Assembly: GCA_017590115.1 (NCBI GenBank)
Contig: JAGGNK010011225.1
Coordinates: forward strand, 3,287,161-3,351,160
Source of the DNA: Montifringilla adamsi
Lineage: Eukaryota > Chordata > Aves > Passeriformes > Passeridae
Length of the DNA: 64,000 nt
Reading direction: 5' to 3'
The translations under genes were made by a program, and so were the position numbers. This document shows, one piece after another, positions 40,729 through 52,545 of this stretch (its first letter is position 1; each line of letters opens with the position of its first letter). The notes under the pieces are model-generated. The model worked only from the letters and a program-made list of their open reading frames with translations, ran no database searches and had not been told where the DNA came from.

Positions 40729-43005
40729 TAGTGATGTATAATTTTTTTCTGGAGAAAAAGAGTGACACTTCTAGACTGTTTTGCATGCAGTTAGTAAATG
40801 AGTCAGCACCTTCTTGTAAAACAGTAGTAACCTCAAGTGTGCTGAATCACAGTTTCAAGGTACTCTAAGGTTCTCTTATCTGCGCAGGCAACACATTTTC
40901 TGTTTGCTTCAGCAGGGAGGCTATTATTCTGAGACTGAAAAAAGGGGTTGAGGTCTCATGTCTTATTCTGAGATCAGCATTTAACTGTTTCAGTGCAATG
41001 CATCTACATCTTCTCTTGAGAGTTTTAATATATTCTTCTAAGTGATGGCTAAAATTTTCCAGAGGTAAATGTACAGCCCACTCTGTGTTATCACAAGCTT
41101 TGTTAATGAGTGTGGGGAGGGAAAAAAGGAACTGTGAAAAAGAAACAGAATGTTGAATATATATTAAAAAATCAATAATTATTTGAACATGAAGCATTAT
41201 TTCTTCTGGAATGAAATTTTCCATTCTTCAAATGTTCCACTCCTGCAAAACCCAGTCCCTCCTATGACCCCTTGGCATTCCCGTGTGTCTCTCTGTCACT
41301 CTCCCCACTTCTTCCTCTCTTCCCACATCCTTTGCACACTTAGCTGACAGAGGCAGTGTACTCAGTGGCTGCCTCTGGATGACGCTTCTTGGCAGCCTGG
41401 CAATAAGCACAGGTTTCCTGGTCACCTGCCCTCTGCCACTAGTTGAGGCACAGGTCACCCTCTGTTTTCTCTCAGTTCTAACTTTTTTCTACATACAGGT
41501 ATGAATTCCCTAAAAGGTCTGTTAGGAACTTATTATATCTTGTAATCCCTACCACACATCCACTTTAGCTGAAAGTCATGAACCAGTTTGCCTGCTGCCT
41601 AAGGTGGTATAGGAGCACAGCCCCATATCCTTCGTGTTCTTATGAAGGAGGTCAAGAATAAAGAAAGATTGACAATAAACTCACTGCAATGAGGAACATG
41701 GTAAACTTAGGTAAAGATGGTAAACTAGAAAAATGAGATTAAAGTTCAGCAAATATGTTAATCTTATGCAGGCTAAACCTGCACTTCACAGTCTCTCATC
41801 ATTTCCCTGATGTTCCTGACAAGATAGGGGCAGCATCACTCCACAGGAAAAAAAAAAGCAATAAGTGCTTGGGCTGGATTTTTCCTCCCTCTCTACAAAC
41901 TGTCCTGTTCCAGATGAAAACAAATCCAGGGTTTTTTCACCCTATGGTGGGGCTTCATTGTATCGCAGTTTGTCCTTTATGAGCCAAACCCTCTTTGTGT
42001 TGTAACCACTGGCAGGAGTGACTTCACTGGGAGAAAGACATCCATGCTGCCAAGTGAGTTCAGAGTTGGGGCTGTGAGGTTTTTCTCAACACCAGGGCTC
42101 ATTTCCAAACTCATGAAATCAATCCCATGCAATTTTCCCACAAGCTCATGTGTGGAAAGCACAAACGTATTTCCCTGTAGAGGTAAAACTATGTGATCTC
42201 CCTATCTAGTTTAAAGATATAATAAAGTCTGCACTTTAGCATGCATTCTATAGTCCAGTGATTTGGTATTAATCATTTTGTTGTTTGCTTTTTACTCAGG
42301 GATTACTTTGGTAAAATCTTTCCTTCATATCCTCAGAGGAAATCAGAATAAACGATTGCCAAATGCCACATTTCCCATTGGGAAACAGCATTCTCAGCCA
42401 TCTGAACACTTGGTGTACCACTGAGCAGCAAGGCTCTGCTGCAGATAGTATTTATAGTACATTTTATGAGACCAAAAGTTGTCAGTTAAACCACTAGAAA
42501 CTAATAAGTGGGCCTAGTGTCATTTGAGTTGTCAACAGGATATAAGCTGATGTAAGAGGAACACCTACATTTTTTTAGGCTTCTTTTCACGAATAAATGT
42601 ACCGTTGATAGTCGTGTTTGACTTTGTAGGAATGTTTTGAGTAAGGAATATAGTAATTTCCTCCATTGCAGCAGTAATGACCATCAGATCACTAAAAGAC
42701 ACTCACTTTATAGGCATGCCTAATTCTCAAATGTGATCTTGCTGGGAAACCTCTGTTTTATGGTAAGAATTCTCTCACACTAGTTTTTTTCTTCAGGGAG
42801 AGAGTTAGCAATAGAAGAATCACAACACTGAAAACTGTTTCTATGATGAAAAGGGTGAATGCTAAAGCACACAGAAGACGGAAATATTATTTCATTTAAT
42901 AAACAGAAATCTCCTCTGAACAAACTCACATTTTTAAATACATTAAAGCCAATCCATGCCATTGTCCAAAGTGTTGTGAAATTGCATTTCTGTATATGTA
43001 CATAT

Positions 43006-43009
<4 letters not shown>

Positions 43010-43040
<31 letters not shown>
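43010..43040. repeat. (AT)n microsatellite
   Basis: About 15 AT units, preceded by related TGTATATGTACATATACACA sequence. Probably polymorphic. Confidence 0.96.
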
Positions 43041-43041
<1 letters not shown>

Positions 43042-46000
43042 CAATAGCAAAGCCTTCTCTCAATAAAATAAATCAAATTCTCAATTGATGAGATTCCATT
43101 CTCTGTCCCTTCACCCCTCCCCAAATCATGGGCTGTGAAAAAAACTACTTTACTCAGATGCTTTGAAGAGGTAGGTAAGTGTCCCGAGGCAGAGGTTCTC
43201 ATCGCCCTGCCATCATAAATGCAGAGTGTCAAGGAACTATGGATGAAATATAAGTCCACAAGGTTTGAATCTGCTAGTTTCAGATCAAGTACTCTAAGAA
43301 TAGACATGAATCTACTTCTTTGTTGATTCTGCTTCTGGTTATCATTAATACTTATCTGCATGATCAAAGAAAATCAAACTGATTACAAATCTCTAGGACA
43401 AAATGCAGTTCAGTCAGTTCCTGTAAGTTGAAAAATCTCAAATTTTCACTGACAGAACAGCCTGACACTCTTTTAAGTTAAAGTTTTGAAAGTTTAACAC
43501 CAACACTTAAGTGTACTTCATCCCATCCTAGAATTACAAGATAATGTGCAGATGGCATCCCAAAAATGTAAATTACTATCTGCTCAGAGAACATGTGCTT
43601 TTAAACAAAGGCAGAGATTTCCCTGAAAAGGGAGTCTAAGGAACTTGCCTGTGCACACACTTATCAAGAAGAAATCTGTGCTGCGTTCTTTTCAGTTTGG
43701 AATAGGAAATATATGTGAAAAATATGGTGGGAAAGATTTTTCCAGAAATATATCAGCCTGTTTGAAAAAAGGAAGCAGTGAGACTCTCAATAAGTAGCAG
43801 AATTTGTAATGATTTCTGCTATTAAAATTTAGACAGCGTTACGATAAATTTTGATAGGGTTCCAGTGAGCCTTTTAGCTATGCCTTTCCTCTTTAATTGT
43901 CTCTTCTTCAACAGAGAGAAAACACTGCACGGTTCAGTATGAGCTCTGAACTTATGTCAAGTTGATCTTAAAAAGACAGGCAGTTTGGAGAAACTTGTGT
44001 TTAAAGCTAGGAAGGACAAGTTCATCATCAAGAGCCTCTATTTGCCTATAATTTGCCAAAACAAAACACACTGACAAAAAAGAAAGCCAAATCTCAGAGA
44101 TGAAACAGAAATTTTAGATTTCTTCCACACAGGACTTGAGATAATAAAGAAAATAATAAAAGAAGAAAACACAAAGAGTACACTTTTGGATATATCAATG
44201 TTTCCAGCGCACCTGAGATTTTGCAGTGGTATTTGTCAGATTGTGTGAGAGTATGGCTGGGAGCAACAGCTGATATTTACTCAGAATTGCTGGTAGGATG
44301 GAGCCCCTGTAACAACTCACAAGTCCTGTTTGCATTTGTATATGGAGAGAGAGCCCTCTAGCACGGACTGACTTAGCCAAGACAGCTTCAGGCTGGCAGT
44401 GCTGCAGGAACAGCAGAGACTCCAGCGCAGGCTTGCTCTGGCTGCCCCTGGGGCTCTGGGCAGATCCATAGAGCCCACAGCGACTGACGTTTTGCTGACT
44501 TGGTCACAGTGGCACTGGGTACCTGAGCTTGACTGAATCAAGAGCTGGAACTGTGGTCATGAACAGCATGTCCCAGCTGCTGTGCACACAGTCCATACAG
44601 CTTGCTCTGGGCGCGACTGATTCTGCTGCCAGGGAGAATCTTTATAATGCACATCTCTGGCCACGGCCCCTGTTTCACCAGACAGCACAACAGAGCTGCT
44701 ATACTGGCTTCAATTCAACCTAGGACTCCTCTGATGTGAAGGGAGCTGCTGAGAGGCAGGCTTTCTTTGGCAGTCTGGTATGCAGGGATGCAAACTCGAT
44801 TCCATGTGATCCCTTCCTGCATCCCATAAGGCAAGGTGCTTGTTGAAACACCTTTATGGGAAGCCCTGTTTAGAAATTTAGATCAGCTGTGAAGCTGGGT
44901 AGCCCTGGACTTTTGTGCTTGGCATAAATATATAATTTTTTCACAGGCAAATGCACACAATTAGTTATCACTAAATATACGGGTTTTTTTCTTGTCCTTT
45001 TATATTTCTTGCCATAAAATGAAACACAGATGCCTTTATGCTAGTCATCTTGAAACGAGAAATGCTCATTACTAGACATAAAGGACTGATATTTAAAACT
45101 GTGTACTATTCCTCATAGTGTACCAAACTAGAATCAGTCACTGTCTGGGATATTTGTCCTGCATCCATAGTCTAGTTCCTGCTTGAAAGCATGCAGCAGG
45201 AATCAGGATCACTTCAAAAACTACCTGATCAGACAATTTGTATATAAATCAGTCTTAATTCCACATTCTATTTTTAATGGGTTAGAGAAATACATGTGGG
45301 TCAAAAGATGTCTCCCAAACTTGGACCCTCTGCTTCCAAACTGGAAAGAAATCTCAGTGGCTGCTAAATATTAAATGTCTAAGTATATATCTACTAGATC
45401 TTCTCCTATCAAGATCTAAAATATCCACTTGATTTCACAGCAGAAATATTTTCATATGCTATTAGACATCTTCAAACTGAAGACTATGACGATGCATTTT
45501 TATTTCTTCACTTGTGGGAAACTTTTTTGAAATTATAGCAGATAATCACCAGTATGTCACATTTCTGCTGTAAGCAGAAGAAAGTTTGTCTAAGTGTTAG
45601 TGAATTGCCATATAAAAAGGAAGTAGTAGCAGAAATAGAAAGGAAAGAGGATTTCAGTAATTTTTAAAATATTTTCCTTTATTTGGTTGCAAGGATGGAT
45701 TTACTTTAAAAATAATTAATTTTCAATGGAATAACTATCCTAAGCAGTTATCTATCTACTTTCTAGCATCTAGCTACAAATCCACTAGTTTGATTCTTTT
45801 GTCACTTACTTGCACAGCTTGCAGCAGACTGAATGCTCCAGGGATTTCACTGCCTGAATTCTGTGACTTTAGTGAGAAACCAGCTCAGCAGTCTTCTTTA
45901 TCAATTGGTATCATATTGTGATATTATACCTTTGGCTCTGTTTTCAGTGCAGACATTGTTCAAGTACATGATCTATCTGCCAGTGAAACGACGTGTTCCA

Positions 46001-46879
46001 AGCCCACAGAAGTCAGGAACAGTCTTTCTGCTGCTTGGCCACATCACAATTAAAGAAAGTTCTAACACAAAGAAATCAGAATATTTAATGGCATGTAAGA
46101 ATGCTAAATTAAGACAGATATTTCTTGAGGAGGTTTTTTTTTTTTGTTGTCATTTTAAAGTTAAAGTCATGTCTTTGAAAGAAGATGTCGGGCTTTAGGC
46201 CACAGCATTGTAAGTCTACCTTACATCCAAGTGAGCATTGCATTAGTCACACAGTTTATCTGAACAATTATTATTCCTAACTACAGTACACACCTGAAAG
46301 AAACTCAGCTCGTTATAGACTTCCATGAAAAAGAATAAAAGAACACTTAAAAATAGCGAGGTAGTATTCAAGCTACTGCTCATTCCAGCTGCTAGAGTTC
46401 AGAGCACAGTAAACACTCAAGTTACTCCAGATGTTGACACCAAACAGTATGGTTGTCACTGGGGCAGATGCATTCTCTTCCAGTTTTGGTCCTCATATGT
46501 ATGATATCCTTTTCCTCCACGTCTTGAAGCTAATGTCCAAAGCAGAAACAAAAACCAAAACTCCAAACCAGTTCCTGTGTCTAGCTTCATAGCATTTCAG
46601 ACGGCTTAGTGAGGTTGAGGCTGTTTTCTTTTTCCTTTACTCTTTTAGTTTGGGGATCAGGGGGATGGACAACACTCAGCATTTTCACTAGAGCTGTCAC
46701 TACATGATGTGTGGGGGATTTTCAGGTGGTCAGTATTTGCTTGACTCTGCAATCACTGGTTATAAATTAATTCAGTAGTAGCAACATTTCTCCATAGATT
46801 TTCCTGGTTTTCTGCAAACCCAAGCCCATCTGTTCATAAAGCCATGGGAATTTTGCCTTTGCCCTTAGTAGAAACTTTT

Positions 46880-47180
46880 ACACACTATGCCTATACCCGT
46901 ATCCTTTCCTAGCTGTTTACACACCCAGACACTTGCTTTTTTCTTTGACAAAGTGACATTTGTGGTCTGCCCATTAATTCACATTCATGTCTACATCCCT
47001 TCCTTTTACCTTCTTGCTGTCACCAGACATTTTACCCTCAGCTCCACTTCTCCCAGTCATTGTATTTTCCAGCCACATCTCCCTCTTTCTCAAAGTTGTG
47101 AATTTTAGTTGCACTCTTTCTCTTACTGTCAGCATACTCATTTCCTGCACTTCTTCAAACCTTGATCGTCCCTTACTACT
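46880..47180 (+). repeat. Pyrimidine-rich tract
   Basis: C/T-biased plus strand similar in texture to those at 13.2 and 22.6 kb, without a fixed unit. Open frames within it are Ser/Phe/Leu-rich and composition-driven. Confidence 0.3.
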
Positions 47181-47837
47181 TCAATGGTATGGTGTGGAAG
47201 AGGTTTTACAGCGACTTCTGTGAGCTAGAGAGAAGCTTGATAAGAGCATCCCTGTTTACCCCTGAAGGAATTTTCTACCAAAGTCATTAACATAGAAACC
47301 AAGAAAGAAAGAAGGATAAATAAGAGAAACCTGTGACTGTCTATTCCAATAAGCACTTTGTTTGTCCTTCGTGACCAAGGAGTAAACTTATGAGTTTTGT
47401 AAGAATGTATAAAACACATGCATGCTATAATCAAAACGGTCTGAAGCCTTCTGAAATTGGAGTGTGTTGCTTTGTATTGTCTCTGTCTCAACTATGACAA
47501 TATGACAAGGAAAGGCTTGTCAGCCTGGCTGTGGTGATAATGTCGTGAAGGAAAGCGGCAAAATGTCCCAGTCTTGAGCTTTCCCAGCACTTGGGAAAGC
47601 TTCCTTCCCTTAGGCCGCCCTGCAGCCTCATTGAGGCCACCCCTCTCCCTGACCTCTTTCTCTCCAGCAAAGTTAAAATACCTGGAAAATAGATTGTCTA
47701 CCCATATGGTAGCCCTTCTTATGTACATATTTACTGGGAAAAGCAATTAACAGAAATTAATCATCTAGTGTGATGAGGTTAAGTGCATGTAAAACTATTC
47801 ATAGGACAAGGCCCAGCAACTGTGGCCCCTCTGGAAA

Positions 47838-47972
47838 ATGGCGGCGCTGCCCAACCCTTCCTGGTCAAGACTGCTGTGGGAGGCTCCAGGGAACAAACTC
47901 GGTTCACAGCCAGAAAAAAAACTCAGTCCACCCTCTACTGTAATAGACATCTTCAGCTATAATAAAACATAA
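47838..47972 (+). other. Short ATG frame overlapping a YY1-like motif (44 codons)
   Basis: The ATG lies inside AAAATGGCGGC, with A at -3 and G at +4, a favourable Kozak context. The frame starts MAALPNPSWSRLLWEAPG and ends at TAA 47970-47972, and an AATAAA poly(A) signal (47961-47966) overlaps its last codons. Such a signal would sit inside the coding sequence, which argues against a conventional mRNA. No homology is recognised. The AATAAA and the GC-rich upstream sequence could also mark a decayed LTR or retrocopy. Confidence 0.15.
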
Positions 47973-48166
47973 TTATTAAATCAAACTCGTTTACTTAATG
48001 ACAAGAAAACCAGAATCGAAATGAATATCACTCGGAGAAAGCCTTAAGGAAGAATCCGTTACAGGGTAATATTTTTTAAGACTAACTTAATAGAAACTTT
48101 CAAGCAAGCTTTCCACAAGCCTATGCTTTAAAAAAGCACCAAACCAAAACAATTTAAAGCACGTAC

Positions 48167-48450
48167 CTTTGAGCAGCTGGGAGAGCTGTGCTGCTTGGGA
48201 CGGAGCCTGTGGCCCGCTGCTTTCCAGAGGCACTGCACCTCAGCACGGAGCAGCCGGGGCTCGCTGCTGCCCCACAGGGCAAGGCCACGAGGGCCTGATG
48301 GCGGCCGCGCTGCCTGGGGGCCTACAGCGGAGCCCTGGCCTGCGAGTGCAGGGATGGACAAAGCCCGTAAAGAGCCATCAGTGGTCTGACATCATTTTAC
48401 AGGAACTCCCTGACGAGGGAAAGGATTTATAAGCACAGGGTTGGTCACCG
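48167..48450 (-). other. Putative minus-strand first exon ending in a consensus donor
   Basis: The minus-strand sequence from the GC-rich core ends CTGCTCAAAG|GTACGTGC, a good 5' splice site directly at the islet edge, as expected for a CpG-promoter first exon. An open frame exists across it, but it has no ATG near its start (first in-frame codon TTG). A non-coding exon is therefore more likely. The upstream limit is a guess. If real, it could splice to exons anywhere to the left, including those of the transcript from the 10 kb island. Confidence 0.3.
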
Positions 48451-48457
48451 TTGCAAA

Positions 48458-48685
48458 ATGGCTGCCCCCAGGAGAGTGGGAGAGCCCAGGCAAGGCCGCA
48501 GTGCCCAGCTGGCCCAGAGGTGGGGACGTGTCACCGTCAGGGCTGCGTGCTTGTCCCAACACCTCCCAGGAGCCATGGTACGGTGGGTGGGATGTATGGC
48601 TGTGGCATGGCAGGAGGGGGGCCTGCCATTTCCAGCAGTTTATCCTAGAGCATGTTTGTTATCTCCTTATAAAGAAGCACGATGA
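48458..48685 (+). other. ATG frame at a YY1-like motif (75 codons)
   Basis: The ATG lies within CAAAATGGCTGC, with A at -3 and G at +4, and is preceded at about 25-30 bases by a TATA-like TTTATAAG. The frame starts MAAPRRVGEPRQGRSAQLAQ and is Arg/Ala/Gly-rich at the start, then hydrophobic. An internal GCCATGG (48571-48577) is another ideal Kozak start in the same frame. No domain or family is recognised. AG|GTGGGG near 48520 is a possible but weak donor. It may be a start exon, a spurious frame in GC-rich DNA, or part of a retroelement. Confidence 0.15.
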
Positions 48686-48689
48686 GATG

Positions 48690-51650
48690 CTGTCTGCCCT
48701 TCTCTCCTGAGTGGGAGATAACTCTCTCCAAGTTTCCAAAACTGCATATAAACTCCATTTTTCATGCAAAACAGTGCTCCCTTCAGATATGTCCATGGCT
48801 GCCTTCAGTGTGCAGTGACAGGCTCAGTCACATGCAGCTCTAGCCAAAGAGTATCCTGGACCATGCTTTTATTTTGTGGGAATGCTTTGTGAACTATATC
48901 CTGATGTCTTCGAAACACTTCAGGGTCTTCAAAGACCTGAGAAGTGAGGCTCAGATCTCCCGGGGAAATCCCTGGTGGTCTGGTCCCAGCTCTGCACAGG
49001 TGTAGGGGATGTCATCTTTCCTTCTCTGACTAAAAACAGTGACATCAAACTGCTCATTCATATAAAACCCAAAAACAAATAAAAAGGAAGAAAAGATGAC
49101 AAGAGCACATACCAGTTTAAAAAATGGTCTCTGATGATGTTTCAATGGAAGTTAGGGTTTTTATTAAATGCCAAAAGGATACGGCATGTCCTGCTACATG
49201 CTCTCATTAATAAACCACTCTATGAAGTGGTACCCCCCTACGTGTCTCTGTCAATGTTGTGTAATAATTTCCACTCTAAACCACTTTTCTCAGTCACCCA
49301 CCTAAACGGCTAGTGCAAATTTTACCCTTCAGGGTAAAAATTTCCATGCCTGACCTCTGCATGAAGCAACTTTTTTTGGAATTATGAGGTAAAAGTGTCT
49401 TCTGAGAATAAGAGAAAAGAAAAACACATTTCTCTGAATTAAAAAAAAAAAAAAAACAAAAAACAAAAAAAAAAAAAAAAAAAACAAAAAAAAAAAAAAA
49501 AAAAAAAAAACCAAACAAACCTCACCCCAAAACAGAATAAAAAATAATTTCACTGTTTTTTCACAGCTCTGGGGGTCATATAAAAAATCAGAGTGTTGTA
49601 AAAGAGCAGAATATTGCCTATGCTCAAAGCTCACTGGGTTGGACTTGAGAGCACCATGCATCTGCATGCTACAGTAAACAGCTGAAATGTGGCTTTATAT
49701 ATATGGTTGTATATATGTAATGCACAAAGTACATACTTTTGACACTATGTATCCTTTTATATACATATTTACACATACATATAATGGAAATGTGCATGGT
49801 TATGTGTGCACTGTTGTCCGTACACATACTGTATATGCAAGTTTGCAAAGTACCTACTGCAAATCAGGGTTTTTGAGGGGAGGAGATGCAGTGCCTGGCT
49901 AAGGCACAGCTGGGATGTGTCACGCACCAGTCGAGTTCCTGTCTAGACTGCTTAAGGTAGGCAATGGCTCAGAAAGTGCTGGCAGGGTCACTGACTGAGG
50001 GCCCATTGAATTTTATAATTTTTCCTCTATTTATTTTGAAAGTTTTAGGGCTGTGATTTCTTAAAGACTGCAAACACCTATGAGAGGAAGGCCTTGTGTT
50101 GACACAGATGATAAATGTAGCTTCCCCTGCTGCTTATCTCCTCAGATGCCAAGGCCCCGCCTTAATCACAGGCAAGCCAAACTCAGGCAAATATCTACCA
50201 GGCAAGATCTTTTCTTTCTTTTCTCAGAGGAAGGAATTTTTATACAAGCTGGTGAATCTTTGGCAAGCTTCAGAAAAGGAAATAATTCCTTTTAAACTAT
50301 TGTTTTTCTGTTTTAATTTCCTAAGAAATTCTGTAGAAGGATTTTGCCAGCAGAAACTTGATCATGGTTAAAAACTGAGAAAATATTTTATGTTGTAAAT
50401 GTAAAAAATCACTTGGAAAAGAAATTGCTCAAGACAGCATGCCAGCAGGCAATGTCTGCTATAGCCACTGCTGCTTCCTCTTGCTTTCTTGCTGTCACCC
50501 TCAGGTAAGCCTGGAGAGATGCTGACTTCACTGGCATGGAGTCCCTTCAGAGTCATCATACATGCTCTGCTTCTGGTGTTATTGACAGGCTCTTCTCTGC
50601 ATTCTGGGGCATTCTTATGATCACAGTTCTTCCTAAAAACAACTAATTTGCAGTTAGGACTGATGTCATTACTGACATTATGCTCTTTCCATTTAACGTA
50701 GCGTATTTCTGGTTGTAAACTAAAAATGGCACAGTTTTACATTTAATTTTAGAAATAATACTGAGTCATATAATTTCTTCCTTCTATTTGAAGTTTCTTA
50801 GCTTCTCTTCTGCAAATACAAAAAGCATGCCTTTGACAAAGCTGTTTCAAGAAAAGACAGACAGAATTTATTTTCAAGTAGATTATCTGAAGTGCCAACG
50901 ATTAGTCTTAGTCTATCCATACTAAAATAATTCTTTCTTTGTCTGTAGTGTCTTTTACTTAAATAACAAGGAATAGGAGAAAATGCTATCTGAGCAGAAG
51001 TTCTCTGTACCATGCCATCAGATCAAGGGTGGTTAGGAGCCCATGAGTCTTCTCCAGTTTCAGGAGGAAGGAAAGATCCTGTGTCCTGACTGTGTCCCTA
51101 GTAGGGTGTCAGTCAAGGTTCTGACCAGCATAATCCCTACAACATCATGTGGTAGGAGCTTCCTGTCTTTGGAGAGGGCACTTCAATCCAGAATGAAAAG
51201 AGTGTCATAAGATAATATTTTAAATCAGCATTAGCTCTGTTTGTACAACTGTTGTGCACATGCTATTCAAATTCTATCAGCAGATCTGGCATCTTACAGG
51301 TATTTGTCACACACTCTTGACAGTTTTGTATTTTTTGTTCTCTGACTGTACAACCTCATGACAAAATGAAACACAGAAAAGTTGTCTCAAAATATTTAGC
51401 AAAACTTCAAACAAACAAGTAAGAAAAAAGAGAAGGCTTATAAAATTCCATTGCTCTAATTCTCTGGTTCAAGTATTACTAATATGGAAGTTTAGTGAAC
51501 AAGCAAAGCTTCTGGACTTCATATGAGAAGGATTTTCAAGATTAAAAAGAATTATCTTTCAGAAGACTCAACCATTTGGGCCTTCCTGGTTGTGCTTTGT
51601 GTGTTCTGCTTGCAAGGTACACAAGCAGTATGTTAGAAATAATGCTTTCT
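48690..51650. other. Non-coding stretch with A-tract and TA-rich segment
   Basis: No supported gene. Contains the 70-base A tract and, at 49690-49830, a TATATA/CATACA-rich segment. The remainder shows no recognisable structure. Confidence 0.55.
49441..49510 (+). repeat. 70-base A tract with three interrupting C
   Basis: Almost pure A, with single C interruptions near 49457, 49464 and 49485, followed by CCAAACAAACC. On the minus strand it gives the Phe-run frames seen there. It is the longest homopolymer-like tract in the window; its true length is likely uncertain in any assembly. Confidence 0.95.
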
Positions 51651-51659
51651 CATGAAGAG

Positions 51660-52545
51660 CAAACAGTTTAATAGAGATTAATTTAATTAATCTAATTCTA
51701 AATCAGAGGAGTTTCAATTAAAATAATCAAATGCCCCAAATTAAACATAAATTAATCACCTTGTTTAATTGGGATATCCACAACTCTTTCGTGGTTCTAT
51801 CATTTTGAAACATTATAAGCAATTTGTATTTTTGAATAGAACTAAAGAGTTTCCTGACTGCTGGAGTTGAGGTGGAATGGGCTGATAATAAAGTATCTAT
51901 TAAAACATCATTGGAAAAAGCTCTATAGTTCATATATTGGCTCAGTTAATCTCTATAGATTTTTTAATGCTGCTGCTGGAAGGCTGGTGTTGGAGAGGGA
52001 GAGAGAAAGAATGCAGCCTTCTTTTCTGTACTTCATGGATCCTTAACCCTTATTTAAAGACGACTTTAGATTTTAGACCACATAACTGCTCTTGTAATTA
52101 TATCAAACAGTTAAAAAAAAAGCTAGTTAATGATGTTCAACATAAGTAATCATGTTAAATAGTGAAATTTAATTTCTTAAAAACTTAAATCCTCATATCT
52201 TTTGGAATGCATTGTACTGTAGGATGTCTGAGTAAATTAAATTCTCCCCTGCACACTAAAACATCAATTTCCTTATGGTAATTATCTGCTAGATTGGATC
52301 TGTCAGTCGCAGGGAAGCATGCCTGACATTATACCCTTTTTACAAAAAATGATTACAAAAAATTAAGACGAATGAGTAAAATTAAGGCTGCGGCTGGTAA
52401 GCCTATATAAAGCTCTCATAGATCACTTTACATAAGCTACCATTGTACTGGATACTAAGCTTTTAATGACTAGTTGCATAATGAGGTGAAGGCCATTAAA
52501 GAACAGCAGGGGTAACCGATCACAGAGATAAGAGCTAAAAATGAT
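51660..52545. promoter_or_regulatory. Candidate conserved non-coding element(s)
   Basis: Two AT-rich, non-repetitive blocks stand out. One, at 51660-51800, has TTAATTTAATTAATCTAATT, CAATTAAAATAATC and GTTTAATTGGG. The other, at 52210-52540, has TGGTAATTATCTGC, a TGTCAGTCGCAGGGAAGC word and CCTATATAAAGCTC. Dense homeodomain-type TAAT cores next to less AT-rich unique words are typical of developmental enhancers in gene deserts. This is an impression from texture only. Confidence 0.25.

Larger units (their letters stand above)
40729..47700. other. Non-coding stretch
   Basis: No supported gene. It contains an (AT)n microsatellite at 43010-43040, a slightly GC-richer segment at about 44290-44880 without CpG clustering, and a pyrimidine-rich tract at 46880-47180. 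The 195-codon open frame at 42780-43367 (minus) runs through the AT microsatellite and is not credible as a gene. Confidence 0.5.
47800..48620. promoter_or_regulatory. GC/CpG-rich islet with YY1-like motifs, candidate promoter
   Basis: A second GC-rich region, weaker than the main island, is densest at 48180-48360 and includes a NotI-type GCGGCCGC at 48301-48308. Three plus-strand motifs fit the YY1 consensus (AANATGGCGGC): AAAATGGCGGC at 47835-47845, GATGGCGGCC at 48298-48307, and CAAAATGGCTGC at 48454-48465. The last lies about 25 bases downstream of TTTATAAG (48426-48433), a TATA-like spacing. On the minus strand a good donor, AAAG|GTACGT, cuts after 48167 at the islet's left edge. Together these suggest a promoter firing leftward, rightward or both. 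It may be a distal alternative promoter of the 10 kb gene, the start of a lncRNA, or an old LTR-derived promoter. Confidence 0.4.

Noticed and set aside
42780..43367. 195-codon minus-strand open frame, the longest in the window
   Set aside because: It reads through an (AT)n microsatellite (Tyr-Ile runs) and has no recognisable motif or splice context.
49294..49667. Phe-rich minus-strand frames
   Set aside because: Produced by the 70-base A tract read on the opposite strand.
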